Below, piece after piece: positions 5,187-11,385 of a DNA stretch of 14,567 nucleotides; position 1 is the first letter of the stretch, and every line of letters starts with the position of its first letter. A program made the position numbers and the translations under genes. The notes below the pieces were generated by a model. It searched no databases. It saw only the letters and a program-made list of their open reading frames with translations, and was not told the origin of the DNA. The stretch spans positions 1 to 14,567 of the forward strand of contig CAAGJR010000112.1 of assembly GCA_900770265.1 (NCBI GenBank), read 5' to 3'. The stretch comes from an uncultured Acidaminococcus sp. (lineage in GTDB: Bacteria; Bacillota; Negativicutes; Acidaminococcales; Acidaminococcaceae).

Positions 5187-5699
5187 CGCACGAAATTCCA
5201 ACGACTCATTGCGAAACCGTAGGGGCCGCACAACCGGCGGCCCACAAAATGCACGAAATTCCAACGACCCATTGCGAAACCGTAGGGGCCTCACGCCGGG
5301 AGGCCCGCCCCAAATCCACCTCACGCCAAAGGAGACCATTTGCCAGGGGCGAATGGTCATGAGCTTGCAGTCACTAGTCTCCAGCCGATGGAAGGAACCC
5401 GCAGGGCGGGTTCCTGGGAATATACGAAAATCGCAGGCCGGGAAGGGCGGGCCAGTGGCCCGCCCCTACAGCGTCTTTGTCGGACAACCGGGGAAACGGT
5501 CCGGAAACGGATTCCCCGACAATTCCGTTCCTGGGGTTGCAGGAGACCCATAGCCCCCAACCCCGTAGGGGCCTCACGCCGGGAGGCCCGCGGGATGCAT
5601 GAGCCCCCGACCCCGACGGCGTAGGGGCTCGCCGAAGGCAAGCCCATCCCGGCCGCCCAGGGGGCAGATACGTTCAAAGCCAGATGCCCGGCATCTGGC
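5187..5699. repeat. Hairpin-repeat block 2
   Basis: It begins with a tandem pair, period about 63 bases (5188 and 5251), of gcacgaaattccaacga followed by a GTAGGGG hairpin whose stem differs between copies (GGGGCCGC/GCGGCCC and GGGGCCTC/GAGGCCC). Then come gccaaaggagaccatttgcc, the gtcacta-gtctcca heptamers (5370-5383), a GGAACCCGC/GCGGGTTCC hairpin, the near-palindrome GGGCGGGCCAGTGGCCCGCCC (about 5444-5464), the cggaaacggattccccgaca unit, two more GTAGGGG hairpins (5565, 5621), and CCAGATGCC/GGCATCTGG (5681-5699). Longer open frames in it are by-products of GC-rich repeats. Confidence 0.8.
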
Positions 5700-5715
5700 T
5701 TCTTATTTCAATGTA

Positions 5716-5724
5716 TGTTATACT
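5716..5724 (+). promoter_or_regulatory. Promoter of hydrophobic peptide copy 2
   Basis: Extended -10 TGTTATACT in the same context as copy 1 (tgttatactgtacacggtgt). The -35 is poor (TGGCTT at 17-base spacing), so the promoter depends on the extended -10. It begins 16 bases after the hairpin that closes repeat block 2. Confidence 0.65.
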
Positions 5725-5746
5725 GTACACGGTGTTGTCTATACGG

Positions 5747-5785
5747 TAGGCGGTCAAATCTTGCCCCAGAGATGGGGTGAGGACC
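5747..5785 (+). promoter_or_regulatory. Conserved leader with sequestered Shine-Dalgarno, copy 2
   Basis: Same layout and length as copy 1: TAGGCGGTCAAATCTTG, then GCCCCAGAGATGGGG forming a small hairpin that overlaps the ribosome binding site GGGGTGAGGA. GCGGTCAAATCTTGCC (5749) and ATGGGGTGAGGACC (5772) recur after the peptide as GCGGTTAATCTAATCC (5873) and ATGGGGCTGACC (5898), so the antisense RNA can pair here. Confidence 0.6.
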
Positions 5786-5851
5786 ATGGACGATTTCAAC
5801 ATTACACTTTTGCTGTTGATTATACTCCTGATCCTTGTAAAAAAAGATTAA
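5786..5851 (+). CDS. Small hydrophobic peptide, putative type I toxin (copy 2)
   Basis: A 21-residue peptide beginning MDDFN, with L/I/V filling about residues 8-18 and the tail KKD. Compared with copy 1 most codons differ, yet frame, length (one codon shorter), N5-x-T7-L8, the hydrophobic run and the basic end are kept, which argues that the peptide is translated. ATG follows GGGGTGAGGA. The AAA AAA GAT TAA codons supply the U tract and first stem bases of the convergent antisense RNA. It belongs to no family I recognise; membrane action is inferred from composition. It lies in a 250-bp cassette between hairpin-repeat blocks 2 and 3. Confidence 0.7.
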   Translation: MDDFNITLLLLIILLILVKKD

Positions 5852-5931
5852 CCGCTCCCAGTCCAAAGGTTTGCGGTTAATCTAATCCAAAAATCCTATG
5901 GGGCTGACCGTCACCAGACAGCACCATTTGT
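5838..5931 (-). ncRNA. Antisense RNA, putative antitoxin of copy 2
   Basis: Predicted about 94 nt from near 5931 to the U tract at 5845-5839. The terminator stem is minus-strand GATTAACCGC with GCGGTTAATC, followed by seven T. Relative to copy 1 the outer pair has changed on both sides (A-T to G-C) and the loop is different, so the stem is kept by compensating change. The 5' part (about 50 nt, containing GGTGACGGTCAGCCCCATAG) is almost identical to that of copy 1, which makes cross-regulation between copies possible. Confidence 0.7.
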
Positions 5932-5937
5932 ATTTTC

Positions 5938-5965
5938 ATTATAACACAGTTACAGAGGATTGCAA
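5938..5965 (-). promoter_or_regulatory. Antisense RNA promoter, copy 2
   Basis: Minus-strand TTGCAA (5960-5965), 16-base spacer, TATAAT (5938-5943) with extended TGT, the same as copy 1 apart from a base change in the spacer. Confidence 0.75.
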
Positions 5966-5982
5966 GAAAAGGATGAAAACCC

Positions 5983-6017
5983 AGTGCAGAGGGAAGAGTG
6001 CAGAGTGAAGAGCACGG
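5983..6017 (+). repeat. Degenerate heptanucleotide tandem repeat (AGTGCAG type)
   Basis: Five units of seven: agtgcag, agggaag, agtgcag, agtgaag, agcacgg. It fills the gap between the antisense promoter of copy 2 and repeat block 3. Other heptamer families occur at 6729, 10334 and 10433. Confidence 0.65.
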
Positions 6018-6023
6018 ACGATG

Positions 6024-6720
6024 AAAATCCAACGACCCATTGCGAAACCGTAGGGGCCGCAGGCCAGGCGGCCCGCCCCAAATCCGCCTCACGCCGAAGG
6101 AGACCATTTGCCCCGGCAAATGTTTCTGGATGGAAACGCAGCCCCGGGGGCTGCTAACCCACCACCATTGCGCAGGCGCAACGGTCCCCCGCCCTTGAAA
6201 AGGGCGGATAGAAAACCCGGCGGCCGGGAAGGGCGGGCCAGTGGCCCGCCCCTACAGCGTCTCCGTCGGACAACCGGGGAAACGGTCGGAAAACGGCTTT
6301 CTCCGTCAATTCCGTTCCTGCGGTTGCAGGAGACCCATAGCCCCCAACCCCGTAGGGGGCGCAGGCCCGGCGCCCCGCCCCAAATCCGCCTCACACCGAA
6401 GGAGACCATTTGCCCCGGGCGAATGGACATGAGCTCGCAGTCTCTAGTCACTAGTCTCCAGCCGATGGAAGGAACCCGCGGGGCGGGTTCCTGGGAATAT
6501 ACGAAAACCGCAGGCCGGGAAGGGCGGGCCAGTGGCCCGCCCCTACAGCGTCTTCGTCGGACAACCGGGGAAACGGTCGGGAAACGGATTCCCCGACAAT
6601 CCCAATTCCGCAATTTCCCGCTAAATCCCCGATCCCAACGGCGTAGGGGCTACCCGCAGGGGAGCCCATCCCGGCCGCCCAAGGGGCAGATACGTTCAAA
6701 GCCAGATGCCCGGCATCTGG
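6024..6720. repeat. Hairpin-repeat block 3
   Basis: Same parts as blocks 1 and 2 in a different combination: aatccaacgacccattgcgaaacc plus a GTAGGGG hairpin (6050-6078), cgaaggagaccatttgcccc twice (about 6096 and 6399), GGGCGGGCCAGTGGCCCGCCC twice (about 6228 and 6522), the cggaaacgg unit twice (about 6290 and 6578), GTAGGGGGC and GTAGGGGCTACCC hairpins (6352, 6643), heptamers gtctcta-gtcacta-gtctcca (6440-6460), a GGAACCCGC/GCGGGTTCC hairpin (6472-6491) and CCAGATGCC/GGCATCTGG (6702-6720). About 700 bases with no supported gene; a 232-residue open frame across it is low-complexity Arg/Pro/Gly. Confidence 0.8.
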
Positions 6721-6728
6721 CTTCCTCA

Positions 6729-6779
6729 ACGACAAACGATGAACGACCAACGATGAACGACTCACGACAAACGACAAAC
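6729..6779 (+). repeat. Degenerate heptanucleotide tandem repeat (ACGACAA type)
   Basis: Seven units of seven: acgacaa, acgatga, acgacca, acgatga, acgactc, acgacaa, acgacaa. The period is exact although the sequence varies at two or three positions. It sits between the hairpin closing block 3 and the tRNA terminator. Confidence 0.75.
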
Positions 6780-6782
6780 CCG

Positions 6783-6812
6783 AAAAAAGCCGCCACCCGA
6801 AGGTGACGGCTT
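6783..6812 (-). terminator. Terminator of the tRNA-Pro transcript
   Basis: On the minus strand AAGCCGTCACC-TTCG-GGTGGCGGCTT is followed by six T. A stable UUCG-type loop and a clear U tract make this a strong intrinsic terminator. It probably also ends read-through from the DUF4127 gene. Confidence 0.85.
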
Positions 6813-6825
6813 GCCATTCTAAATA

Positions 6826-6902
6826 TGGTCGGGGCGACAGGATTCGAACCTGCGGCCTCTTAGTCCCGAACCAAGCGCGCTACCAAACTGCGCTACGCCC
6901 CG
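6826..6902 (-). tRNA. tRNA-Pro, anticodon CGG
   Basis: A 77-nt tRNA. The acceptor stem pairs CGGGGCG (5' end at 6902) with CGCCCCG, and the D arm is GCGCAGTTTGGTAGCGC. The anticodon loop is TTCGGGA with CGG at 6868-6866, and the T arm GCAGGTTCGAATCCTGT is canonical. CCA is encoded (6828-6826). The anticodon stem CTTGG/CTAAG contains one G-T pair. It reads the proline codon CCG. The expected start is supported by a consensus promoter about 13 bases upstream. Confidence 0.95.
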
Positions 6903-6914
6903 ACAACGAATGTA

Positions 6915-6943
6915 ATTATAACGGTTTATTGTCCCTTTGTCAA
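6915..6943 (-). promoter_or_regulatory. Consensus promoter of tRNA-Pro, inside the end of the DUF4127 gene
   Basis: Perfect TTGACA (6938-6943), 17-base spacer, perfect TATAAT (6915-6920). The -35 is formed by the Leu-Thr codons TTG ACA of the last five residues of the upstream gene, and the spacer includes its stop codon. Confidence 0.9.
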
Positions 6944-8578
6944 GGCTTCCCTGCCAAATTCCGGCAAAATCTTCAGACGGATCTCAAAGGGGCGCTCCCA
7001 GGGAAGGTTCACCACGAACTGGGCATCCCGCAGATAGTAGGCATCCTGGCCATCTTCATAGTAGGGGAACTGCCGGCAGTACCAAATGAGGGCCTGCTGG
7101 TACACGCCCAGCTCCCGGGACAGGTAGCAGGTGGCGGCCAGGGGATAATCCCCGCCTTTTTCCGGATCCACCCCGTTCAGGTCCTGCAGTTCTGCCATGT
7201 GGGGCCGCACCAGTTTCTGGTAGGCCCAGTCGTCCAGGAACCTTGCGTAGTTGAACTTGAAATTGGCACTGTAGAGCGCCGGCAGCGCATCTTTGGGCAG
7301 CCGGGTGGCCTGGCCACTGACGATGGTCCCCTGGGCCACGGCCGTGCCGATGGCATTGCTGGCCGTGTTCCACCCCGAATAGCTCAGCAGCCGGGGAATG
7401 GGGGTACCGTTGGCCATCAGGTAGGGCAGGATGCAGTCTCCGGCGGCGAACCGGGTGGAAAGGTCCACCAGGGCCACGGGTTTTTCCTTCATCAGCCCCT
7501 TGATGCGCCGGGCGATGTCCGTGTAATCCTCCTGCTTTTCGCTGCCGCAATGGATGAACAGGATGAAGTCGGCGTCTTTCAGGGAATCCGTTTCCGTCCC
7601 ATTGGCCAGGTTGATCTTTTCCTTGGCAATCTGCTCCAGGGTCAGGGGTACGAAATGCAGGGTGTAGTCCTTCATCTCATCGCTGCCGTACAGCACCTTG
7701 ATCTTCGGCCTGTAGCCGGTGCGCCGGCTGTAGATCCGGGCGGCGGCCAGGGCTCCCAGTTCATCGGCTCCCTGGGACGTATAGATGGGCGGGTGCAGGT
7801 CGTAGGCCTTGGGGTAGGCCGCGGCGTTCAGCCGGTTGTAGTTGGGCAGGCCATAGGGATGGGCATCGTCCTGGCCGATCACCAGGTCCGTCAGGTTCTG
7901 TTCCGTGACGAACTGGACCAGCTCCTCATTGAACCGGTCGTTGTCCCGGTACAGGGTGATGTACTTCCACTTCAGGTCCATGGGGATGGTGGCCTTCATT
8001 TCCTCGTACAGGTCGTGGTCGTAGGGCAGCCCCCGGATCTTCTTGTCCATGTTGATGGTCCAGGTCATGAGCTGCCACTGGTACCACCGGTCGGGCAGCA
8101 CGTGGCTGCTGATCAGCAGGCGGGGAATCACAGAATACAGGTAGTACTGCTTATCCGGATACTGCTCCTTCAGGTCTTCCAGGTACGTGAAGAAATCCCC
8201 GGCCTTCTGCTCCGTCACCGGTTCCATGCGGGAATGGAGCAGCCCGCCGAACAGCAGCAGGTCCGTGGAAAGAAGCGCTCCGTTCTGACTGGGCAGTGTC
8301 TGGGCCAGCCAGGTCTTTACCTGGGGCACCTTGGCCGGCACATCATACCAGTCCATGATCTCGTCCGGGGGTGCGGTAAAATGGATGCCCCCCAGTTCGC
8401 CCAGTTCTACTGTGAAATCCCGGCAGGGGGGCCGGTTGTCCAGGGGCAGCAGGGCCCAGTTCTCAGCGGCCGGTACGGTGCCCGGCGAAAAAACAGCCCC
8501 TTTGGGAGCCAGAGTATGGTACAATACACCTGCAGCCAGGCAGATAATACCCAGTGCGGCGAGAGGACTCTTTTTCAC
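6926..8578 (-). CDS. DUF4127 family protein
   Basis: A 550-residue protein of a family of unknown function. It begins with a short basic end and a hydrophobic segment (residues about 5-24, PLAALGIICLAAGVLYHTLA), so it is exported or anchored facing outside the inner membrane. Family-like blocks are LLPLDNRPP (about 43-51), STDLLLFGGLLHSR (about 104-117), VIPRLL, IGQDDAHPYGLPNYN and GWNTASNAIGTA. These motifs suggest an enzyme-like fold but give no function. Translation starts at GTG 8578, after AAAGGAG at good spacing. It is divergent from rsmD with only about 60 bases between them, AT-rich, where a TATAAT can be found on each strand but no good -35. Its terminal codons carry the tRNA-Pro promoter. 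Length is usual and no damage is seen. Confidence 0.85.
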   Translation of the reverse strand: MKKSPLAALGIICLAAGVLYHTLAPKGAVFSPGTVPAAENWALLPLDNRPPCRDFTVELGELGGIHFTAPPDEIMDWYDVPAKVPQVKTWLAQTLPSQNGALLSTDLLLFGGLLHSRMEPVTEQKAGDFFTYLEDLKEQYPDKQYYLYSVIPRLLISSHVLPDRWYQWQLMTWTINMDKKIRGLPYDHDLYEEMKATIPMDLKWKYITLYRDNDRFNEELVQFVTEQNLTDLVIGQDDAHPYGLPNYNRLNAAAYPKAYDLHPPIYTSQGADELGALAAARIYSRRTGYRPKIKVLYGSDEMKDYTLHFVPLTLEQIAKEKINLANGTETDSLKDADFILFIHCGSEKQEDYTDIARRIKGLMKEKPVALVDLSTRFAAGDCILPYLMANGTPIPRLLSYSGWNTASNAIGTAVAQGTIVSGQATRLPKDALPALYSANFKFNYARFLDDWAYQKLVRPHMAELQDLNGVDPEKGGDYPLAATCYLSRELGVYQQALIWYCRQFPYYEDGQDAYYLRDAQFVVNLPWERPFEIRLKILPEFGREALTKGQ

Positions 8579-8641
8579 GACGGGGGCTCCTTTCTTTTAT
8601 GATATAATATCTTATTATAAACTACGGAAGAGGTTTTGTGT

Positions 8642-9196
8642 ATGCGAATCATTACGGGAAAAGCCAGAGGATTGAAACTGGTGACCCCGAAGAACTATCT
8701 GGTGCGGCCCACGGCGGACCGGGTGAAGGAGGCCCTGTTCAACATCATCCAGAGCCGTATCCCGGGCAGCACGGTGCTGGATGCCTTTGCGGGCACGGGA
8801 AACCTGGGCCTGGAGGCCTGGAGCCGGGGCGCCGAGAAGGTGTTCTATTTCGACAAGAGCCGGGAAAGCCTGAAGCTGGTGAAGGCCAATGTGGAAAAGG
8901 CCCGGGCGGCGGAGGCTGTGACCATGATCCACACGGACGCAGTGAACGGCCTTGCCATGATGGCCCAGCAGAAGCGCCGGTTCGACGTAATCTTTTCGGA
9001 TCCGCCCTACGACAAGGGGCTGAACCAGAAGGTGGTGGAGGCACTGGAAAAATGGCCGGTGCTGAAGGAAGGCGGCCTTCTGGTACTGGAACATTCTCTT
9101 ATGGAAAATCCCCGGGAATATGTGCCGGAACGACTGGAAATCCGCTCGGAAAAGTATGGAGATACGAAAATCTCTCTAATAGTGTGGAAAAGCTGA
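8642..9196 (+). CDS. rsmD: 16S rRNA (guanine(966)-N2)-methyltransferase RsmD
   Basis: A 184-residue SAM-dependent methyltransferase that modifies G966 of 16S rRNA in the small subunit. It begins MRIITGKARGLKL, the usual RsmD start, followed by RPTADRVKEALFN. SAM motif I is LDAFAGTGNLGLEA (residues 46-59) and the catalytic motif is SDPPY (119-123). Length is typical. ATG 8642 is chosen because it gives the family N-terminus; GGAAGAGG lies about nine bases upstream. coaD follows 53 bases later, as in many Firmicutes. A TATAAT at 8603-8608 could be its -10, but no convincing -35 is seen. Confidence 0.93.
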   Translation: MRIITGKARGLKLVTPKNYLVRPTADRVKEALFNIIQSRIPGSTVLDAFAGTGNLGLEAWSRGAEKVFYFDKSRESLKLVKANVEKARAAEAVTMIHTDAVNGLAMMAQQKRRFDVIFSDPPYDKGLNQKVVEALEKWPVLKEGGLLVLEHSLMENPREYVPERLEIRSEKYGDTKISLIVWKS

Positions 9197-9204
9197 TTTG
9201 TTTT

Positions 9205-9213
9205 TGTTATAAT
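9205..9213 (+). promoter_or_regulatory. Internal promoter before coaD
   Basis: Extended -10 TGTTATAAT in the rsmD-coaD gap. The -35 at 17-base spacing (TGGAAA) is poor. It may allow coaD and the coiled-coil gene to be made independently of rsmD. Confidence 0.5.
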
Positions 9214-9249
9214 GATACGTAGCAAATCTGCTTCTCTTGGAGGTTCAAC

Positions 9250-9741
9250 GTGCGTAAAGCTGTATGTCCGGGTAGCTTCGACCCGGTTACCATGGGACAT
9301 CTGGATATTTTTGAACGGGCCAGCAAGATGTTCGATGAACTGATTGTCAGTGTGTTCGTCAATCCGGCCAAGGATAAGGCCATGTTCTCCATGGAGGAGA
9401 GGGTCGCCATGATCCGGAAAGCCACCGCCCATATCCCCAATGTGCGGGTTACCTGTTTTTCCGGGCTGCTCAATGAATTCTGCGAGCAGGAAGGGGCCAG
9501 ATTCATCGTGCGCGGGCTGCGGGCATTTACGGATTTCGAATATGAATTCCAGCGGGCCCTGCTGATGAAGGAAATCGATGAACAGCTGGAAACGGTGTTC
9601 ATCATGACCAATGCCAAATATTCCTACCTGAGCTCCTCCGGGGTGCGGGAAATGGTGTATTTTGGCGGCGATATCACCGGTTTCGTGCCGGACTGCATCA
9701 AGGATGCAGTGATGCAGAAGGCAAAAGCCCGTAAGCAGTGA
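9250..9741 (+). CDS. coaD: Phosphopantetheine adenylyltransferase CoaD
   Basis: A 163-residue enzyme that transfers AMP from ATP to 4'-phosphopantetheine, giving dephospho-CoA in coenzyme A synthesis in the cytoplasm. The nucleotidyltransferase signature is PGSFDPVTMGHLDI (about residues 8-21; the GH pair binds ATP). FVRGLR-type substrate residues appear as FIVRGLRAFTDFEYEFQ, and the C-terminal motif is SYLSSSGVREM. The usual position in the T/N-GH motif is filled by Met. Length is normal. The start is GTG 9250, preceded by TTGGAGG at good spacing. It lies downstream of rsmD and upstream of the coiled-coil protein, the usual Firmicutes order. Confidence 0.95.
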   Translation: MRKAVCPGSFDPVTMGHLDIFERASKMFDELIVSVFVNPAKDKAMFSMEERVAMIRKATAHIPNVRVTCFSGLLNEFCEQEGARFIVRGLRAFTDFEYEFQRALLMKEIDEQLETVFIMTNAKYSYLSSSGVREMVYFGGDITGFVPDCIKDAVMQKAKARKQ

Positions 9742-9770
9742 CGGAATATAAAAAGGAAGGAACGATGGTC

Positions 9771-10331
9771 ATGGAATTAGATAAGATCTTGGACGAAATG
9801 GAAAGCATCCTGTCGGATGGCTGGAGAGTGCCGTTTGTCAACAAAGTGATGATCGACGAAAACGAAATCACCATGGTAATGGATAAACTGAGAGCGGCCG
9901 TGCCCCTGGAAGTGAAACGGGCCCATGACCTCCTGGAAGAACAGAAGAACATCATCGATAAATCCCGGGCCGAAGCTGACCACATCGTGGAACAGGCCCA
10001 TGCCGAAGGTGGCCGGATCGTAGACCTGGCCAAAGCCGAAGCCGATCGTCTGGTGCGCCAGGAAGAAGTGGTGAAGGCGGCTGAAGAAAAAGCCAACGGC
10101 ATCATCGCCACCACCCAGCAATACGACCGGGATATGCGGGCTGCTGCCGATGCTTATGCAGAAAAGCTGCACAGCGAATCCATGCAGTACGCCATGGACG
10201 TGTTTAACTACCTGGAAGAAAACCTGACGAAGACCCTGAGCGCCGTCAAGGACAACAGCAACGCGCTGAAATCTTCCTACGATGCCGACCATCAGCTGAA
10301 TGCCGGCGGCAGCGAAGAAGAAAAGAAATAA
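9771..10331 (+). CDS. Conserved coiled-coil protein (ATP synthase subunit B / V-ATPase subunit H-like)
   Basis: A 186-residue soluble protein. The family is often labelled simply ATPase because of resemblance to the stalk subunits of F- and V-type ATPases, but there is no Walker motif and no membrane segment. Residues 1-40 form a conserved head (ILDEMESILSDGWRVPFVNK, MIDENEI) and residues about 45-165 are a long Ala/Glu/Lys-rich helical coiled coil. The same gene follows coaD in many Clostridia and Negativicutes, which suggests a conserved, unknown role, perhaps a cell envelope or division scaffold (speculative). Start choice: ATG 9771 is 10 bases after AAGGAAGG; ATG 9765 is close to it, and GTG 9738, overlapping the coaD stop, is possible. 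The last residues (GGSEEEKK) are acidic/basic tail. Confidence 0.8.
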   Translation: MELDKILDEMESILSDGWRVPFVNKVMIDENEITMVMDKLRAAVPLEVKRAHDLLEEQKNIIDKSRAEADHIVEQAHAEGGRIVDLAKAEADRLVRQEEVVKAAEEKANGIIATTQQYDRDMRAAADAYAEKLHSESMQYAMDVFNYLEENLTKTLSAVKDNSNALKSSYDADHQLNAGGSEEEKK

Positions 10332-10333
10332 AT

Positions 10334-10368
10334 CAGTGAACAGTGGCTAGTGGGTAGTGACTAGTGAA
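10334..10368 (+). repeat. Degenerate heptanucleotide tandem repeat (TAGTGAC type)
   Basis: Five units of seven begin just after the coiled-coil gene stop: cagtgaa, cagtggc, tagtggg, tagtgac, tagtgaa. A second array of the same family is at 10433, and the inverse form (gtcacta, gtctcta) lies in repeat blocks 2 and 3. Confidence 0.75.
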
Positions 10369-10375
10369 AAAAAGA

Positions 10376-10399
10376 AGGAGCTGTGGAATCACAGCTCCT
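10376..10399. terminator. Hairpin with strong minus-strand U tract
   Basis: A perfect 10-bp stem AGGAGCTGTG/CACAGCTCCT with loop GAAT. On the minus strand it is followed by TTCTTTTTTT; on the plus strand by AAAATTTT only. It may help end the coiled-coil transcript but is better placed to stop minus-strand transcription. A smaller hairpin GCCTGC-aaa-GCAGGC follows at 10408-10422. Confidence 0.55.
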
Positions 10400-10432
10400 A
10401 AAATTTTGCCTGCAAAGCAGGCTTCCATCGGC

Positions 10433-10460
10433 TAGTGACTAGAGACTAGTGACTAGTGAC
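10433..10460 (+). repeat. Heptanucleotide tandem repeat (TAGTGAC)
   Basis: Four units: tagtgac, tagagac, tagtgac, tagtgac. With the preceding ccatcggc this is the inverted form of the gtctcta-gtcacta-gtctcca-gccgatgg segment at 6440-6468. Confidence 0.8.
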
Positions 10461-10493
10461 AAAAAGGGATGCGGAAGAACCGCATCCCTTTTT
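10461..10493. terminator. Bidirectional terminator between converging genes
   Basis: A perfect 14-bp stem AAAAAGGGATGCGG/CCGCATCCCTTTTT with loop AAGAA gives a U tract in both directions. It ends plus-strand transcription from the rsmD-coaD operon and minus-strand transcription of the DJ-1 gene, whose stop codon is two bases away. Confidence 0.85.
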
Positions 10494-10494
10494 A

Positions 10495-11340
10495 TTATTT
10501 CTCCAACGCCTTGTCCAGCGCCTGGGCCAGGGCGATATCGCTGGCCGGGTTCTGACCGGTGATCAGTTCCCGATCCTGGACCACATGGCTGCCGTACATG
10601 GTTTCTTCCTGCATACGGCCACCGGCGATCTGCAGAGCCTGTTCCACGTGGAAGGGCATCTGGGTCCCTTTGGCTACTTCACCGGGCCATTCTTCCGCAT
10701 CGGACAGGCAGGTCATGGCGTAGCCTTTGTAAATCCAGTCCTGGGAAGCAGCCTGGGCGGCCTTCAGGTCACCGGCCACCAGGGCCTTGCGGTATTCCGC
10801 GGCCTGGGGCAGGGCGGCCAGAGCGGCTACAGGGCCGTGGCAGATGAAAGCCGTGGGTTTCTGTTTTTCATGGGCGTCCCGAAGGATGGCACCCAGCTGC
10901 GGATCCTGCATCAGGTCAGTCATGGGCGCATGGCCGCCGGGTACGAATACGGCTGCGTACTGGTCCTTATTCTTCAGGGCTTCTTTCAGGGTGATGGGCT
11001 TCAGGCTTTCCACGAATTTCACAGCTTTGGCCCGGGCGGCATCATCGCCCCCGAAGAAGTTCTTGTTGTTGGAACTTTTGTCCATGTCGGGCAGCTTGCC
11101 GCTGGGAGTGGCCAGGACGATCTGGTAGCCTCTGTCGGCCAGGTATTCGGTAGGAACGGCGAATTCATTCAGGTAGAAGCCCACATCCATCAGGGTGTGG
11201 TTGGCCAGCTCCATCTTGTTCTGGCTGGAGGCCACCACCAGGATCTTGCCCTTGGAGGCAGCGGCTTCGGTAGCACCGCCCAGACCCGGGACCATCAGGC
11301 AGGCGGCCAGCAGCATGGTTGCAACGCGTTTCATTTTCAT
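10495..11340 (-). CDS. Exported DJ-1/PfpI (Hsp31-like) family protein
   Basis: A 281-residue class I glutamine-amidotransferase-fold protein. The DJ-1/PfpI core shows ILVVASS, the acidic residue in VPTEY (E65), FVPGGHAP (about 133-139) and the nucleophile elbow AFICHGPVA (C167, H168). Relatives of this size (Hsp31/HchA, YDR533C type) are chaperones or glyoxalase III/deglycase-like enzymes; the exact activity here is unknown. The N-terminus is a signal peptide: MKMKR, then VATMLLAACLM. LAAC (residues 11-14) fits a lipobox with a short hydrophobic core, or cleavage may follow GGATEA, so it is periplasmic or a lipoprotein. ATG 11340 follows GAGAGG; a GTG nine bases upstream overlaps that site. 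It lies 45 bases after the VOC gene in one operon, which fits a joint role in dealing with reactive carbonyls. Confidence 0.85.
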   Translation of the reverse strand: MKMKRVATMLLAACLMVPGLGGATEAAASKGKILVVASSQNKMELANHTLMDVGFYLNEFAVPTEYLADRGYQIVLATPSGKLPDMDKSSNNKNFFGGDDAARAKAVKFVESLKPITLKEALKNKDQYAAVFVPGGHAPMTDLMQDPQLGAILRDAHEKQKPTAFICHGPVAALAALPQAAEYRKALVAGDLKAAQAASQDWIYKGYAMTCLSDAEEWPGEVAKGTQMPFHVEQALQIAGGRMQEETMYGSHVVQDRELITGQNPASDIALAQALDKALEK

Positions 11341-11385
11341 TTTAAGCACCTCTCTGGTAAAATTTCAGGAACAGGAATCAGGGTC

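Noticed and set aside
5187..6720. Possible CRISPR array
   Set aside because: Repeats differ in sequence and spacing, the units are themselves hairpins with variable stems, and no spacers of uniform length or cas genes are present.
6108..6806. 232-residue plus-strand frame and its minus-strand partner in repeat block 3
   Set aside because: They are composed of Arg/Pro/Gly/Ser-rich low-complexity sequence from hairpin repeats, have no family resemblance, and similar frames arise wherever the repeats occur.
6803..8602. 599-residue open frame on the plus strand
   Set aside because: It is antisense to the DUF4127 gene, which has family motifs, a ribosome binding site and a signal segment; it also runs through the tRNA. 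GC-rich codon use leaves long open antisense frames.
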